Assembly: GCA_030762175.1 (NCBI GenBank)
Contig: CM060834.1
Coordinates: 32,603,501-32,667,500, forward strand
Origin: Metallyticus violacea
Lineage: Eukaryota; Arthropoda; Insecta; Mantodea; Metallyticidae
Reading direction: 5' to 3'
Length of the DNA stretch: 64,000 bases
The number at the start of each line of letters is the position of its first letter. The first letter of the stretch is position 1. Below the pieces are notes generated by a model. That model saw only the letters and a program-made list of their open reading frames with translations, was not told the DNA's origin and ran no database searches. A program made the position numbers and the translations under genes. Shown here piece by piece: positions 35,015 through 46,684 of this stretch.

Positions 35015-35311
35015 GCGGTTCTGGTGATCTAGTGGTAACCATACATACCTCGTAGGCCCAAGATCGCGGGCTCGTTCCCGGCCAGGGTCGATGGATTTTT
35101 TACAGGCGTAAAAATCCTAAGTATGGCTACCTTCGGAAGTGAAGTAAAGTCATGGGCCCCTCGTCGTACATTTACGGCACGAAAAATCCTTAAGCCTGAA
35201 ATGGGAGGTCTCTGGACAAATTTATCGGCCTTTTTACGCCCTGAACTGAATGGGAGCCCTGATGGTTTGAAACGTTAAAGAGTGTCGGTAAATAAATTAA
35301 ATAATAATAAT
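35015..35311 (+). mobile_element. SINE family A, near full length
   Basis: Head CTGGTGATCTAGTGGTAACC, B-box region GCGGGCTCGTTCCCG, the family body, and the end AGAGTGTCGGTAAATAAATT followed by an AAT-rich tail. Several family-diagnostic positions are mutated, so it is older than its neighbour at 35376. Confidence 0.9.
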
Positions 35312-35375
35312 AAAGTTCGAGTTATAGCTGAGTTCTAAAGAGAAAACAACGCAGTGACGAATGTAAAACAACAAT

Positions 35376-35603
35376 TATTTTTGATTGATTTATTTATGGA
35401 CGCTCTTTAACAGCTCAGGTCATCAGCGTCCCATTCAACTCAGGGCGTGAAACGGCCGACAAATTTTGCTCAGAGGCCTCTCTTTCAGGCTTGAGGTTCT
35501 TTTTCGTGCCGTAAATGTACGACACGGGACCCACGGCTTTACTTCCCTTCCAAAGGAAGCCATACTTAGGATTTTTATGCCCCGAAAAAATCCATCGATC
35601 CTG
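35376..35603 (-). mobile_element. SINE family A, truncated, perfect 13-base target duplication
   Basis: Flanked by GTAAAACAACAAT at 35363-35375 and 35604-35616. Lies 65 bases from, and opposed to, the copy at 35015-35311. Confidence 0.95.
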
Positions 35604-36042
35604 GTAAAACAACAATGTATCATATCAAATGGATTCTGTCATTGTTGGGAAAGTAAAAGACAAGGGTTTCCAATAGCATGAGAATAAAATGTAACTTCAT
35701 TGGATATCTTCATAATGAATTAAATATTATACTAAAATATATATTATATACTCATTTTCTTCTTATTTTTATTTCATTAGTAAGTAGCTTATAGAATGGT
35801 CTGTGAATAAAGAATCTTATCATACAAGTACAAAATATTTTAAATGATTATAATTAAAATTTTACTTCATTAATAAAGACATAAAATTGAAAATAAATTT
35901 GAGAAAAAAAAACGGTGGATTGTGGATTTTTTAAATTATTTTTACGAAATTGGCTTATCAAAATCTGTAAAAATCTTTTATTTTCCAGATAGTCTTTTCA
36001 CTATAGGCCTATGCAAGCATATTTCACTACACTAGGATGCAG

Positions 36043-36046
<4 letters not shown>

Positions 36047-36087
<41 letters not shown>
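36047..36087. repeat. (AT)n microsatellite
   Basis: About 20 AT units inside the 3.7-kb transposon. Confidence 0.95.
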
Positions 36088-36090
<3 letters not shown>

Positions 36091-38426
36091 GTTTCTTGCT
36101 GTGGATTTCTTCAGCAACTAACTCACAAAAGTGGTTTAGGTTGGTTGATCTTTTAAGGCAAGATTATTTCCCAAAGGAGAAGTCACAAGTGGGTCATTTT
36201 ACGGTTTCCTGTCTCCTAACTACTTAATGGCATTAGCTGAAAGAAATTTCCTCACTTTTGTAGTGTGTGGAAAACCATCATCTTATTGTCTAATGAAAAT
36301 AATGCCTTCAAAAACCCGAATGATTTATTATATTAGGTAGCACACTTTTATTCAAATTCTATGGTCATTTTCTTCTATGGCAGTGTTTTCGAAAAAATAT
36401 AAGCCAATGACACCTTTCCTCCATATCTCAGTGACAGATGCCAGGAACTTTCAGCTCTTCTTGCGTTACCAACTAAGCGTTATTACTTGCCAACTAAACG
36501 CAGATATGGTTTACTCATTCGTTTATTTAAATGGCAGCCTCATCTGAGCAAATAACGAACTAATGAAATGCTGGATAATCTTCAGACAACATTTTTATCT
36601 ATTTTGTTGCCCAGTTATTTCTGGCTGTGCAAAATTCAACCAATGCTCTTCTTTTCGAATTATCTTATGTTCGGGACAATAATATTTTTATCAGTATACG
36701 CTCTTCTAGGTCTCTCCTGTATTCACCCGTTTCTTTAAGGGACACTGAAAGTGAGTTTATAGCCAAAATTGGTCAAAAATAAGTCAACTTTTTTTTCTGC
36801 AAATGGTTGCCGAACCTTTGGGTGATCACAGAGAGTCAACATTTCCATGTCCTTCCTCTATTCGGGCTCTATAAGTCATTTAGAGAGCTCCGCATTCCAT
36901 TTTAAATCACACTATTTCCCAGCACGCTTTTTTCTCAAAACTTCATTTTCACACATTCAAAATGTCCCACGCATCACAGATTTTGTTTAAATGCAATTAA
37001 CTTTACCAGAATGTGCACCAGTATCCGTTGTAACATTCTGTAGAACAAAAAATATAAGACCAATAATCATTTTAAAATACATATGAAAGGATTATTGATT
37101 GTAAAGAATAAAATTTCTTATAGATTTAAAAAAATTATCACAGTTCACTCGTCAAATTTATATAAAATATATTTTTATATAATTTTTGTATGGATTTCAA
37201 AGCTCCAATTGCAAAAATGCCAACAAAATTTTCTTAACTAATGCGCCGCGTGAAACATTTTGATTATGCGTCATGTTTACGTAATAAAATTTATGAAATA
37301 GCTCGCAAAGTGTTTATCCCATTTGAATGAAATTTGGTGTGCATATTAACAGCAATGCAATGTAAAAGTTTCAGAAGAATCCATACAAAAATGTGGAAAT
37401 TTGAAAATTCACTCCCAGTGTCCCTTAAATCCTTTGTTAAGCTCACAGGTACACTGTCTGTTGGGCAGTTCAATCCTGGCTGTATCTCTCTAAAATGCTA
37501 TCTTATTTTTATGCAGTCTTTATCGTGCTTCCATCAAGCGCGTAACATAAAAATATATTGCTCTTTATTAAAGTTGTGACTTATCATAATAAACAAGCAC
37601 AAATATGAAAGTTATTTTTAACTTATATCATGCACACAGCTAAAACAGTAACGCTCAATGTATGGAAGATAAACCTACAATAAAATCATTGGATACACAT
37701 TTTCGTTAATTGACTTTTGGGACACAATAATTCATTCAAATATAGATGTTCAGTGTTATTGTACAATATTTAATGTTAAAATAGTCGCGCAGGCAGCTTA
37801 TGGCTCTCCACTATGAATTAAAACAGCTTTACAGCTATCGGATTTTCATGATTTTGTGAACCATTTCACGGCATCTAGCGGGTTGGGATTAAGAACGGTA
37901 GCTCCGAACAAGCGAATGCAATATCCGCGCAACTGATTCAAGTTCTCGCAATTACAACTATAATTATAATGAAAATAACAGGCCACTCAGAAGATGTTGG
38001 AAACGTCGCTCGATCTTTGTGGAAGATTGGCATTCAATATCAGCCAGATGTTAAAAAATGGTGCTCGTATTTCATTCCCGTATATTTCTGCATTTATAAT
38101 ATTCTCAAAAAATACAGAACCTATTACTGCCTACGCTTTACTGGGCACCATACACCGACTTTCTCGTCATGCAAGGGATTTCGTGTATAAAATCGTGCTT
38201 TTGTGCATTCCAATACTTGTTATTTTGTGTCGAAGCAAGAACATACTTCATCAGTAAAGAATTAAGCATGGATCAAAAAACAGTTGCGTGTAAATCACTA
38301 ATTTCTACATAAGTTTAACAGGTCAACATTTTCTGTTATAAGGTACCCCCCTTTTTATTGATACTGTAGTTCTAATTTCGATTTACGTCTAAAACTGATA
38401 GCCCTGTCAGATAATAGCTCTGTTAA

Positions 38427-38923
38427 TTGAGATGGGTGCCAGGTCACATAGGAGTGACAGGGAATGAAGCAGCGTATAAAATGGCCAAGAAAAGAGCATA
38501 TAGGCCGGAAGGCCGGAACCAGGCTGCGGGCTTAGCAACCATAGTAAGAATAAAAATTAGATTATGGGCAGAGAGAAGCATAAAACACGATGGTTCAATT
38601 ACCCAGGAGAAGCCCTTGAGAAAAGCCTTGTCAGTGGGTCTAATCCCACACTCACCAAAACGCTTCTGAAGCTGGGAAGGAAAAAGTTAAGGAGAATGAT
38701 TGGATTAATTACTGGGCATGATCAACTTAGGAAGCATCTCCAGAAAATGGGGCTCTTCCAGGGAGAGCCCATTTGTAGACTTTGTGATCAATCTCACGAG
38801 ACTGCGAAGCACGTACTGCTCGAGTGTGAAGCCCTGGAGAGAAAAAGATATCAACTCTTCGGTACACGACCATATCTCAATATGGATGAAAAATTCTGGA
38901 TCTTATCAAGAGCACAGATTTGA
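38427..38923 (+). pseudogene. Non-LTR retrotransposon C-terminus (RNase H and zinc-knuckle region)
   Basis: The first frame (38427-38669) starts MRWVPGHIGVTGNEAAYKMAK, the last motif of RNase H domains in non-LTR retrotransposons (WVPGHxGxxGNExAD-LAK). After a frame change near 38560 the second frame runs through LGRKKLRRMIGLITGHDQLR, HLQKMGLF and a CRLCDQSHETAKHVLLEC Cys/His knuckle. It lacks the reverse transcriptase, so it is 5' truncated, and the frameshift makes it inactive. A CTA microsatellite follows at its 3' side. Confidence 0.9.
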
Positions 38924-39002
38924 GAATACTATAAGGGGTTTGGGGGTGGCACTAAAAGTCTGCGGGAGTTCTCCAAAACTCTCTCCAATACCCCCTCCGA
39001 CA

Positions 39003-39099
39003 CTACTGCTACTATTACTACTACTACTACTACTACTACTACTATTACTACTACTACTACTATTACTACTGCTACTATTACTACTACTACTACTACTAT

Positions 39100-39167
<68 letters not shown>

Positions 39168-39168
39168 A
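39003..39168. repeat. (CTA)n microsatellite at a LINE 3' end
   Basis: About 55 triplets with a few interruptions, starting 80 bases after the last LINE-coding residues. The matching poly-Leu frame is an artefact of the repeat. Confidence 0.95.
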
Positions 39169-39169
39169 T

Positions 39170-41620
39170 TTAGATAAATTTAATCAATTGTTTATATTAA
39201 ATTCGCTTCGCCGGGGTTTACCGCAATGAATGTCGATCCGTCAGCTCTTCTGAAAGGGACGACAAAACCATGAAAGACCAAGAAGACAACTTGTTAAAAT
39301 GGAAGCTGTTAAAAGGTCATACGAAGAAAGTGTCGTGCATGCCTAATGTTTAACTATTCTTGAGCTGTCAGTTTATTTTCTTTTGTTTGAAAAGTTATGA
39401 TCTTTCGTAATTCATTCATTCTGTTGCAATGGATGATTCTGCTCTAACGCACATTTCTGAAACCTTTTAATAGGGAAAGAATTCAACAAATATTAAGATT
39501 GAAATCTTTCTTACAAAGCATTCAAAATCACTGCTTTAGAGTTTAGTAAGTATACTTAATAGAGTTAATATGAGATTTTTAAAACACTTCTAGTTTTTAA
39601 AGTTGTAAAAACTGTTTGCAATATGAGTTTAACAAAATGTTCCTTTTCCAGCTTCACAAGCTCTGGTTTTATAATTAGAAGGATTTCACACGAATTTATG
39701 GCATTTTCATTTTTAATTAAATTGGTATGACAACTTTGGAAAGAATTCAAAACATATTATGAAGACAGTCAATCAGTAATGTTTTAATTATTTATGACAT
39801 AAATTTAAAGAAAAGATATGAAAGTTGCCTGTTTAAAAGGCTTAAATAGCAACCATAAAGACTATGTATCTCTCCAAAGTAATTTTGAGATCTAGCAATC
39901 CTAAACACTCAATGAAGTTACCAAATTTATTCGGTAAACATTTACCCAAGTAGAATGCTGAAACATACCTTGAAGTCTCCTTGATAGAATCAATTTGCTA
40001 TAAGATCAAAAACAAAAGAGTGGCTGTCATTTTCAGCTGCAATCCGGAAAATGTAAACTGAATCTCTAGTGGCAGTGAGAATGCTTACTTATCTTTCAGA
40101 CTGGAGCAGGGATATACAGTTGCACCACGTTGATTTTTTGCTAGGATACAGGTTTCAAGTTTGAGACTTTCTGCGGTTAAAACAAATAGCTGAAATTGAG
40201 AATATGTCTTTTTATATCATATGGACTCTGCGGCCGAAATGTCAAGGTAGGTCGCATTAAGCAGCCGACAAAAATCTAAATCATCGGCAAGATATTTCAT
40301 TGTGAGTCCCGTGGACAAAAGAAATGAGAAAATGTTCTCATTCCTAACCTTTTCGTGTATCCACGTAGGCATACTCTATCAGAAAATCTAGAGACTTGGT
40401 TACAACAAGACGAGAGAAAAAGCATAGTTCACAAGATATTATTTTCCTTCACATGTGATTTTTCTTTTTAAGCTTACTGCTTTAGGATTTTCATATAATT
40501 CTGCATTAAAACATTAATACATTGTAAAATTTACTTTCCACCTTACTTGCGCTCACTGACATAACAAAACACTGTGCTGAAGATATTGTTGAATTTTCTT
40601 TCAAACCCTTTAATCAAAAGAAGACGAAACGTGTCAAAGATTTTGTAGATCCAGTCTCTAGATATCTCTAGTAGGGTATAGAAGTTTCTATAAAGCAAAT
40701 TATATACACGTGTTCAAAGTTTTACTCTGGTTTGTTAATAATTTATTCACACTATGTTCGAAAGAAGTGTTCAAAGATACTGTATGTCGTTTAAGGTATT
40801 GAATATGTTAAAGATGCTTGTTCCTATAGTGTTTTACAAAATGAACATATATTAAATTATGTGTTAAATTATATAGCATACAATTTTAAACTGTGATTTT
40901 TACTTTAAGCTATGATTTACTAAATTGTCTACTGATATTAGAATTAAAATTATTTGGTATTGTAAACATTATATAAAATAAGTGCATAAACAAAGTATAT
41001 GTTATTGTGTACATAAAATGTCATTCTCTTTGTGTAAGAAATTAATGTAATATATTTCAAATGTAATCTATGTAAAATCCGTAAGAAAATGAACAATAAA
41101 TTATTGAGTACCATACCGCAGTAATAATGTGATCTGCATGTTCGTCAGCTGTGACAATAGAAGTTTGAACCTGAACCACTAAATTTACTTTCCGTTGTTT
41201 CAAACGACAAGTCACTCATTCATAAATTACTGAAGTAGTTCAGTATTACTGCCACCATTCATGGCGCTCTAGTCTGATGCCTACTCAATTAGATGCTGTG
41301 AAGCATTCATGTTCTAAATTAATTTTAAATGTTGGCTTTCATATTTCGTTCAACGCCTTCAGTTATTTTTAATTTTGGTGACACAAGTGCTGTTTCCCTT
41401 TTATTACTTACAGAATTAATTAAAAGTTATTGGAAATTCAAAAATAAAATTACGATTTTTTCCACTTCGGGTTAACCGAAGGTTCCTTTACTATCAAAAG
41501 ACAACACAAAAGTTACTAACTATAGGACTGATTGCACGGGAATCGTCCTAATCAGTAAAGAATTCCAATGGTAACTAATACCGAAATCAAATTGACCTTT
41601 TGATATAATGTCAGAAAATC
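39170..41620. other. AT-rich stretch with no recognised feature
   Basis: No coding block, tRNA box or paired termini were found in these 2.4 kb. Confidence 0.5.
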
Positions 41621-41639
41621 TTAAGTTCTGTACTCAAAC

Positions 41640-43620
41640 TGCTACCCCTCAGCTGCTTGACAATGTGCTAGTCGATCATAGAAAGTATGACTTAACGAAG
41701 CTTAGAAATGTCTCGCACCGCTTCCATTATTCGAAATTCAAGATTTTCTAATTTGTTGGGTCTTATTCGATATACTGCTGACTCCAAATATCCCATAAAA
41801 TGAATTCAAACGGCGACAAATGAGCAGATCTAGCAGGCCAATCTTTGCGGTCTCTCCTACCAATCCATCTTGTTAGAAAAAAAAAGTAATCTGCGGGAAG
41901 CCTCGATTAAGCAAATTCAAGTAGCTATTTACATTTAGATTTTTGTAAATTCACAAAACTGCATTCTACTGTCGTGATTATCCTCTGAAAGTTCCAGCAA
42001 AAGTTGAACTTTATAAGAATTATGGTTGGCACTTATAAGAATTTCCATCATGTAGCTTTGACTTATTTTAAGGTTATTTTATAGAAAAGTTATTTTCTTG
42101 CACATTGAGTAATGCAAATGGAACTTTCATAGTTGCCTTTTTCATATGATCTGAATTTTATAAGTCCTTTAGGCTTCCACTTTGAGTAAATTTTCCAAAA
42201 GGCCTGGTCATTGTTAAATGTGGAATTGAATTGTTATCTGGATATATATCGTTAAATAAGTTATCCGCCTTTTGATGAGATTGTTCCTATTTCCATAGCC
42301 AAATAAAATAAAAATTAAAATTACGTATAATTATTTATCAAAAATTATGTAATATACTAGATGTCAGATTTAAACACTTGGATAAGATTTTTCTATAAAC
42401 AAACCACAGTCCATTTTATATTGTTATTGACAAAACACAGAAAACAAAGAAGTAACGTTTTATTGTAAATACTCCTTTATATTTTCTTGATGTAGTAACT
42501 TAAATTTGTACAAAAATATCCGGTGTGGATATTTTTAAAAAGTTTTTAATGGTTATTATTCGAAAATGTAAAAATATTATATGCGTTCAATTTAAGATTG
42601 GAGACATAGCATAACTTCTAGTTAAACGTAAAGTACAAAAAAAATGTTAATATTATTTTTTAGTTTTCGTTAACAAGACCATTCCCGTACACTGAGATTC
42701 ATGTCAATTACTCACATGCTTCAAAATTTATTTATGTGCTGCAGGACTTTCAACTAACTGTACATTATGCAGTGAGAGCTTTTTAAAAGTCCCGATGCAT
42801 GGTTCAGTATGTTGACGGTTAGATATCACGCTACAGCAGGTATTTTAGATTCATGGCGTTCAAGCTCCTCACAAATATTAAATAACAGAATTAGGTACTT
42901 GCCCTGTCTACAGTAGATGCTGGAAATGGTATCCATTTCCTGACACATAATCCATATCTTCTTAAAATATTATCACTGACTCGCATTAGTAAGGACCTAA
43001 CTTGGTTTCAATATTTCCCCCTCCAGTGTGTAAGGGTTAGCTGAATATACTTTATATTTCAGTGTCCCCCAAAGTGCCCCAGATGGCCGAGGTCGTTAAG
43101 ACGCACTCACGAGCTAGTCCAGGACCGTCCTCCCTGACTGAGATTTTTTTCCAGGTTGTCTTCAAAATGCCGGGAAGGTACTCAAAACGTGGGCCTGAAA
43201 CGCTTCCTTCTTTAAATAAAAAAAAAATCCTTTTCTAGTTTATCATTTTATTTCATGTATCATCAGTGTCTTCCTCCTGTGATGCCCCAGTAGTTAAAAC
43301 AGGTGTTAAACACCATTATAAAAAGTGCCTCCCAGAGATAAAAATCACAGACCGTAAGATCTAGGAAACGAGGATGTCATAATCCAGGGCTAACTAATCT
43401 GGGAGCAAATATTTGATGCAATTCCGTCGTGGATTGATGAACATTCTTTGATTTGTTTTCCTGTCAGTCACAAAACCTGTTTCATGAAACTTCTGTATTA
43501 ACTTTAATATTGTTTTTCGTGTTGGAACCGTAGTATGAGATAATTTACGTCTAAATGCCTGTCTTGTTCTGCACACGACTTTCTATACCAGGTGTATCCC
43601 TTGAAAATGCAGCGAATATT
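41640..43620 (-). pseudogene. DDE transposase remnant, HTH domain to C-terminus
   Basis: Minus strand. The N-terminal part (43394-43576) reads CRTRQAFRRKLSHTTVPTRK, then TILKLIQKFHETGFVTDRK, a helix-turn-helix of the type found in arthropod transposases (DUF4817-like). About 1.6 kb further in the reading direction, at 41720-41880, comes RWIGRRDRKDWPARSAHLSP followed by FEFILWD. This matches the C-terminal WPxRSPDLTPxDFFLWG block of the same class. Everything between is unreadable. SINE B at 43079 lies inside it. Confidence 0.7.
43079..43321 (+). mobile_element. SINE family B with 8-base target duplication
   Basis: AAAGTGCC occurs at 43071-43078 and 43322-43329. Head GATGGCCGAGGTCGTTAAGA with the B box largely deleted; the body and the end AACAGGTGTTAAACACCA are present. 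Confidence 0.8.
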
Positions 43621-44080
43621 TTACCATTGCATAACACTATGCACTATTTAATGAAATCTCGCTCTATGCTCAACGCAACTGCCCTACTCTGTCGAAATCC
43701 CGCTAACAACTGACTAAAGGGGACAATGGCGCCATACATGGGAAGTCTGGTTTCTGAAGGGATATACCTAGGTTATATGTCCGGGACGACTGGCAAATGG
43801 AGCTGCGGACTCGATTTTACATGCAAGAGGATATAATAAGCCTCAGTAGAGCTTTAACTGATTAAAATAATGACAACTCTTCTCGTCTCCATTGATTTTC
43901 TTTTCAAACTCTTTTTTCTACTATAAAACGTATTTATAAAAATGCATTATTTTAATGTAATATTTTCTATTTCAAATGCTCTCTATAACATATCAGGAAA
44001 CATTTAAATCCACAAAATACTTCTATTTTATTTATTTTTAAGTTTCTATAATATGCCGTAATTTATAGTTACAGTTAGTC

Positions 44081-44265
44081 TCCTTGGTGGTTAAAGGGTA
44101 GCGCCCTTTCCTCTGACCCAAAGTTTGCAAGTTCAAACCCGGTGGAGGTCTATGGGTTTTAAAATTTTCCAGTAAGTTCTCTAGGAGGGACTTTAAGCCA
44201 AGAGTTCCATGTCTGGATTTATGACACGTTAAAGATCTTCATACCTGGGAGAAAAAAAAAAAAGA
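44081..44265 (+). mobile_element. tRNA-derived SINE (family E)
   Basis: TCTCCTTGGTGGTTAAAGGG (A-box-like) and AAGTTCAAACCC (B-box-like), then a body with GACACGTTAAAGATCTTCAT and an A run. The 3' part resembles family A (GTTAAAGA) but the rest does not. Confidence 0.65.
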
Positions 44266-44623
44266 TATCGTTGAACTAAATTATCAGAGGTTTACGTCCA
44301 AATAATACCTTAGTTTCATAACAAATGACATGGAGGTGATGGGCTTACCTCCCATCACTCTGCCCCCTGTAGTAAATAAGCGTAACTAAAGTAGGAAATA
44401 TTTAAGCGTTAACATTTTTAAATGGGTTTCTTTAAAGCCACTAAATCTTTCTGACACCTTCTTTGGTTTTGAACATAACAAAATAACAGAAATCCATTTT
44501 AAAGTATTGCTTTCTTTTTTGTAAAGCTAGACACTACAAATAGTAAAATGCAGATATTTATTATTTTAAACAAAGATCAATCAATGTTCTATCTTCATAG
44601 TGACAAGATCGCAAAAGTCTGAA

Positions 44624-44905
44624 CCGCCACGGGTGGACGAGGTCGTTAAATCGCGGACTCATGAGCGGGAGGTCTGGGGTTTGAATCCCGCCAGGACCGT
44701 CCTCTCTGACTGAGGTTTTTTCCAGGTTTTCTTCAGTCCTCATAAATGGCAAATGCCGGGGAGGTACCCTAAACTTAGGCCTGGAACGTTTCCTTCCTTC
44801 AAAATAAATCCTTTCCCAATATCATTTCATTTCATGTATCACCACTGTCCATCGCCTGTGGGGCCTCTATAGCAAAAACGGGCGTTAAACACTATTAATT
44901 TATTT
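44624..44905 (+). mobile_element. SINE family B, full length
   Basis: Complete tRNA-like head (CCACGGGTGGACGAGGTCGT, B box GGGTTTGAATCCC), body with GGCAAATGCCGGGGAGGTAC, and the end ACGGGCGTTAAACACTATTA. The closest to a consensus copy on the plus strand. Confidence 0.92.
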
Positions 44906-45844
44906 TCATTTTGCAAAAACCTGTCATCATAAGGCAGTATGTTTTATTTGTTTATTATAAAAAGTAAATTATTTGCTTATTTTAAACCAAACTTAAAATG
45001 TTTTAGTAAGCCACATTTTATATTATTATCATTAAAAATTTACTTTCGTAGTCACCTTTTTGACAAGACTTAAATCCTTGAATAGTTAAGGAATGTAGGA
45101 ACTAAACTAAGGAAACTCAATCCTTTAAAACACATTAGCTCTTAAGACCGTTACGCATTTGCATAATAATAAAGGTTAGCAACAGCTGATAATATTCAAT
45201 ATTGAAGCAGGTAATAAACACTTGTTCACAATGGTTATCTATTTGTTATTGAACTTGAAGGATGTCTAAAATGACCCAGAATATATTTACTTATTATAGC
45301 TCTCCAAAATTCGCAGGGAAATCATATATTTTCTTTAAACTGTCATCAAAAATTATGATTTTATGGTTATATGCACAAACATTGGTATAAATGCTAATTA
45401 AAATATGCCTTTTTCTTATTGTTTTTAGAAAAAATTGCCCTTTCATCTATTATTGTTAATGATTGTGTACACAATCTTAAAAATAATTCTTTATAGTTGA
45501 AAAATCATCAGTGGTATTTCATTTCTGATATACTTTCTTCCATCATGATAACCCATGAGCGCATCACAATTTTGTGCTGGATGCAGCCAATAGCATGTCA
45601 GTTTTAAACATAAAATTTGAGCTGAAGCTATGACTTGGTTAAAATTGACAGTTGACAAATTATCTCGTAAATAAACTATTTCTTAACGTTGTCTGAATTA
45701 AAAGATGTCTCTGTTAATACCATTTGTAAAGCCTAGTGAATCGAACAACTAGCGCTATGCCCGAATCTTGAGAGCGCTGTGAGAAGAGGTGAGACCGAGG
45801 TAGTCATTTTAAATGTTTCCTCTAATTTACTGTGAAGAGAATGT
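44906..45844. other. Non-coding AT-rich stretch
   Basis: Nothing recognisable found. Confidence 0.5.
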
Positions 45845-45858
45845 ATCACTAATTAAGT

Positions 45859-46091
45859 TGGTCCTGGTGGTCTATTAGTAAACATATATGCCTCGTAGAC
45901 CCTAGATCGCAGGTTCAATCCTGACCAGGATCGATGGATTTTTTTGGGAGTAAAAATCCTGCGGAGGGAAAGTAAAGTCGTGGGTACGAGACCTCTGAGC
46001 AAAATTTATCGTCCGCTATATGCTCTGAATTGAATATGACGCCGATAACCTGAGATTCCAAAGAGCGTCCGTATATAAACCAAATAAATAA
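45859..46091 (+). mobile_element. SINE family A, perfect 14-base target duplication
   Basis: Flanked by ATCACTAATTAAGT at 45845-45858 and 46092-46105. Head TCCTGGTGGTCTATTAGTAA, B box AGGTTCAATCCTG, and a deletion in the middle of the body. Tail of AAAT units. Confidence 0.95.
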
Positions 46092-46684
46092 ATCACTAAT
46101 TAAGTCAGAAATGAAGCACTTACAGACTTATGATCACATACTTTTATCTGCATTTATTTATTTATTTTTACTTACACAGGGTGGCCCATGTAGAGTGTTA
46201 CAAGCCAATATCTCTAAAATGGACCAATAAAACCAAATGGTAACCCTTTCAGAATGTATGACAAAAGGGGGTTCACATAATAGGCAATGGGTAAAACTCA
46301 AGTGGCCCCATGTACTTGGGGGTGTTATTTCAGTGTTTTAACTTAAACGATTGTATAGTTTTAGGTATTAGATAGTCGCTAACATAGCCTATTTCTAAAA
46401 TTAAACTTTGAGAAGTTATAGATTGCTTGAAACGGCACTTCGTAAGTTTGTGAATCCGAAAAAAAAAGCAGGAAAGAAAGCATAATATTAAAATCCTTGT
46501 AACTATCAGAAAAAGTACATACACACTCTAGGAAAAATTTTCTATAAGTATACGGGGAGAATGTGGTATCCTTAAAATGGAATAGCGCTACACTTCGCAA
46601 GACGCAAATGAATTATAATTATTAAATTCTATGATTAATAAATTGTACGCGCTGAACCTGCTTGTATGGCCAACCAACTCACCT

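Larger units (their letters stand above)
34048..37727 (-). mobile_element. 3.7-kb DNA transposon with inverted termini and TA flanks
   Basis: GTGTCTCAAAAGTCAATTA at 34052 is the inverted match of the right end, whose complement reads GTGTCCCAAAAGTCAATTA: 18 of 19 positions. TA dinucleotides flank both ends (34046-34047, 37728-37729). A minus-strand region at 36380-36680 retains degraded transposase blocks (an SDEAA-type block, then NHICV, and IFFENT), resembling a DDE family with catalytic SDEA. Two family A SINEs and an (AT)n tract lie inside. The two ends could belong to different copies, but the match makes one element more likely. Confidence 0.55.

Noticed and set aside
38718..39173. 151-codon ORF with a long poly-Leu tail, the longest ORF in the window
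   Set aside because: The Leu run is the CTA microsatellite read in one frame and the start is an off-frame reading of the LINE zinc-knuckle region.
44640..44700. Possible tRNA-Leu or tRNA-Ser gene
   Set aside because: It is the head of a family B SINE repeated many times here, with the full SINE body downstream.
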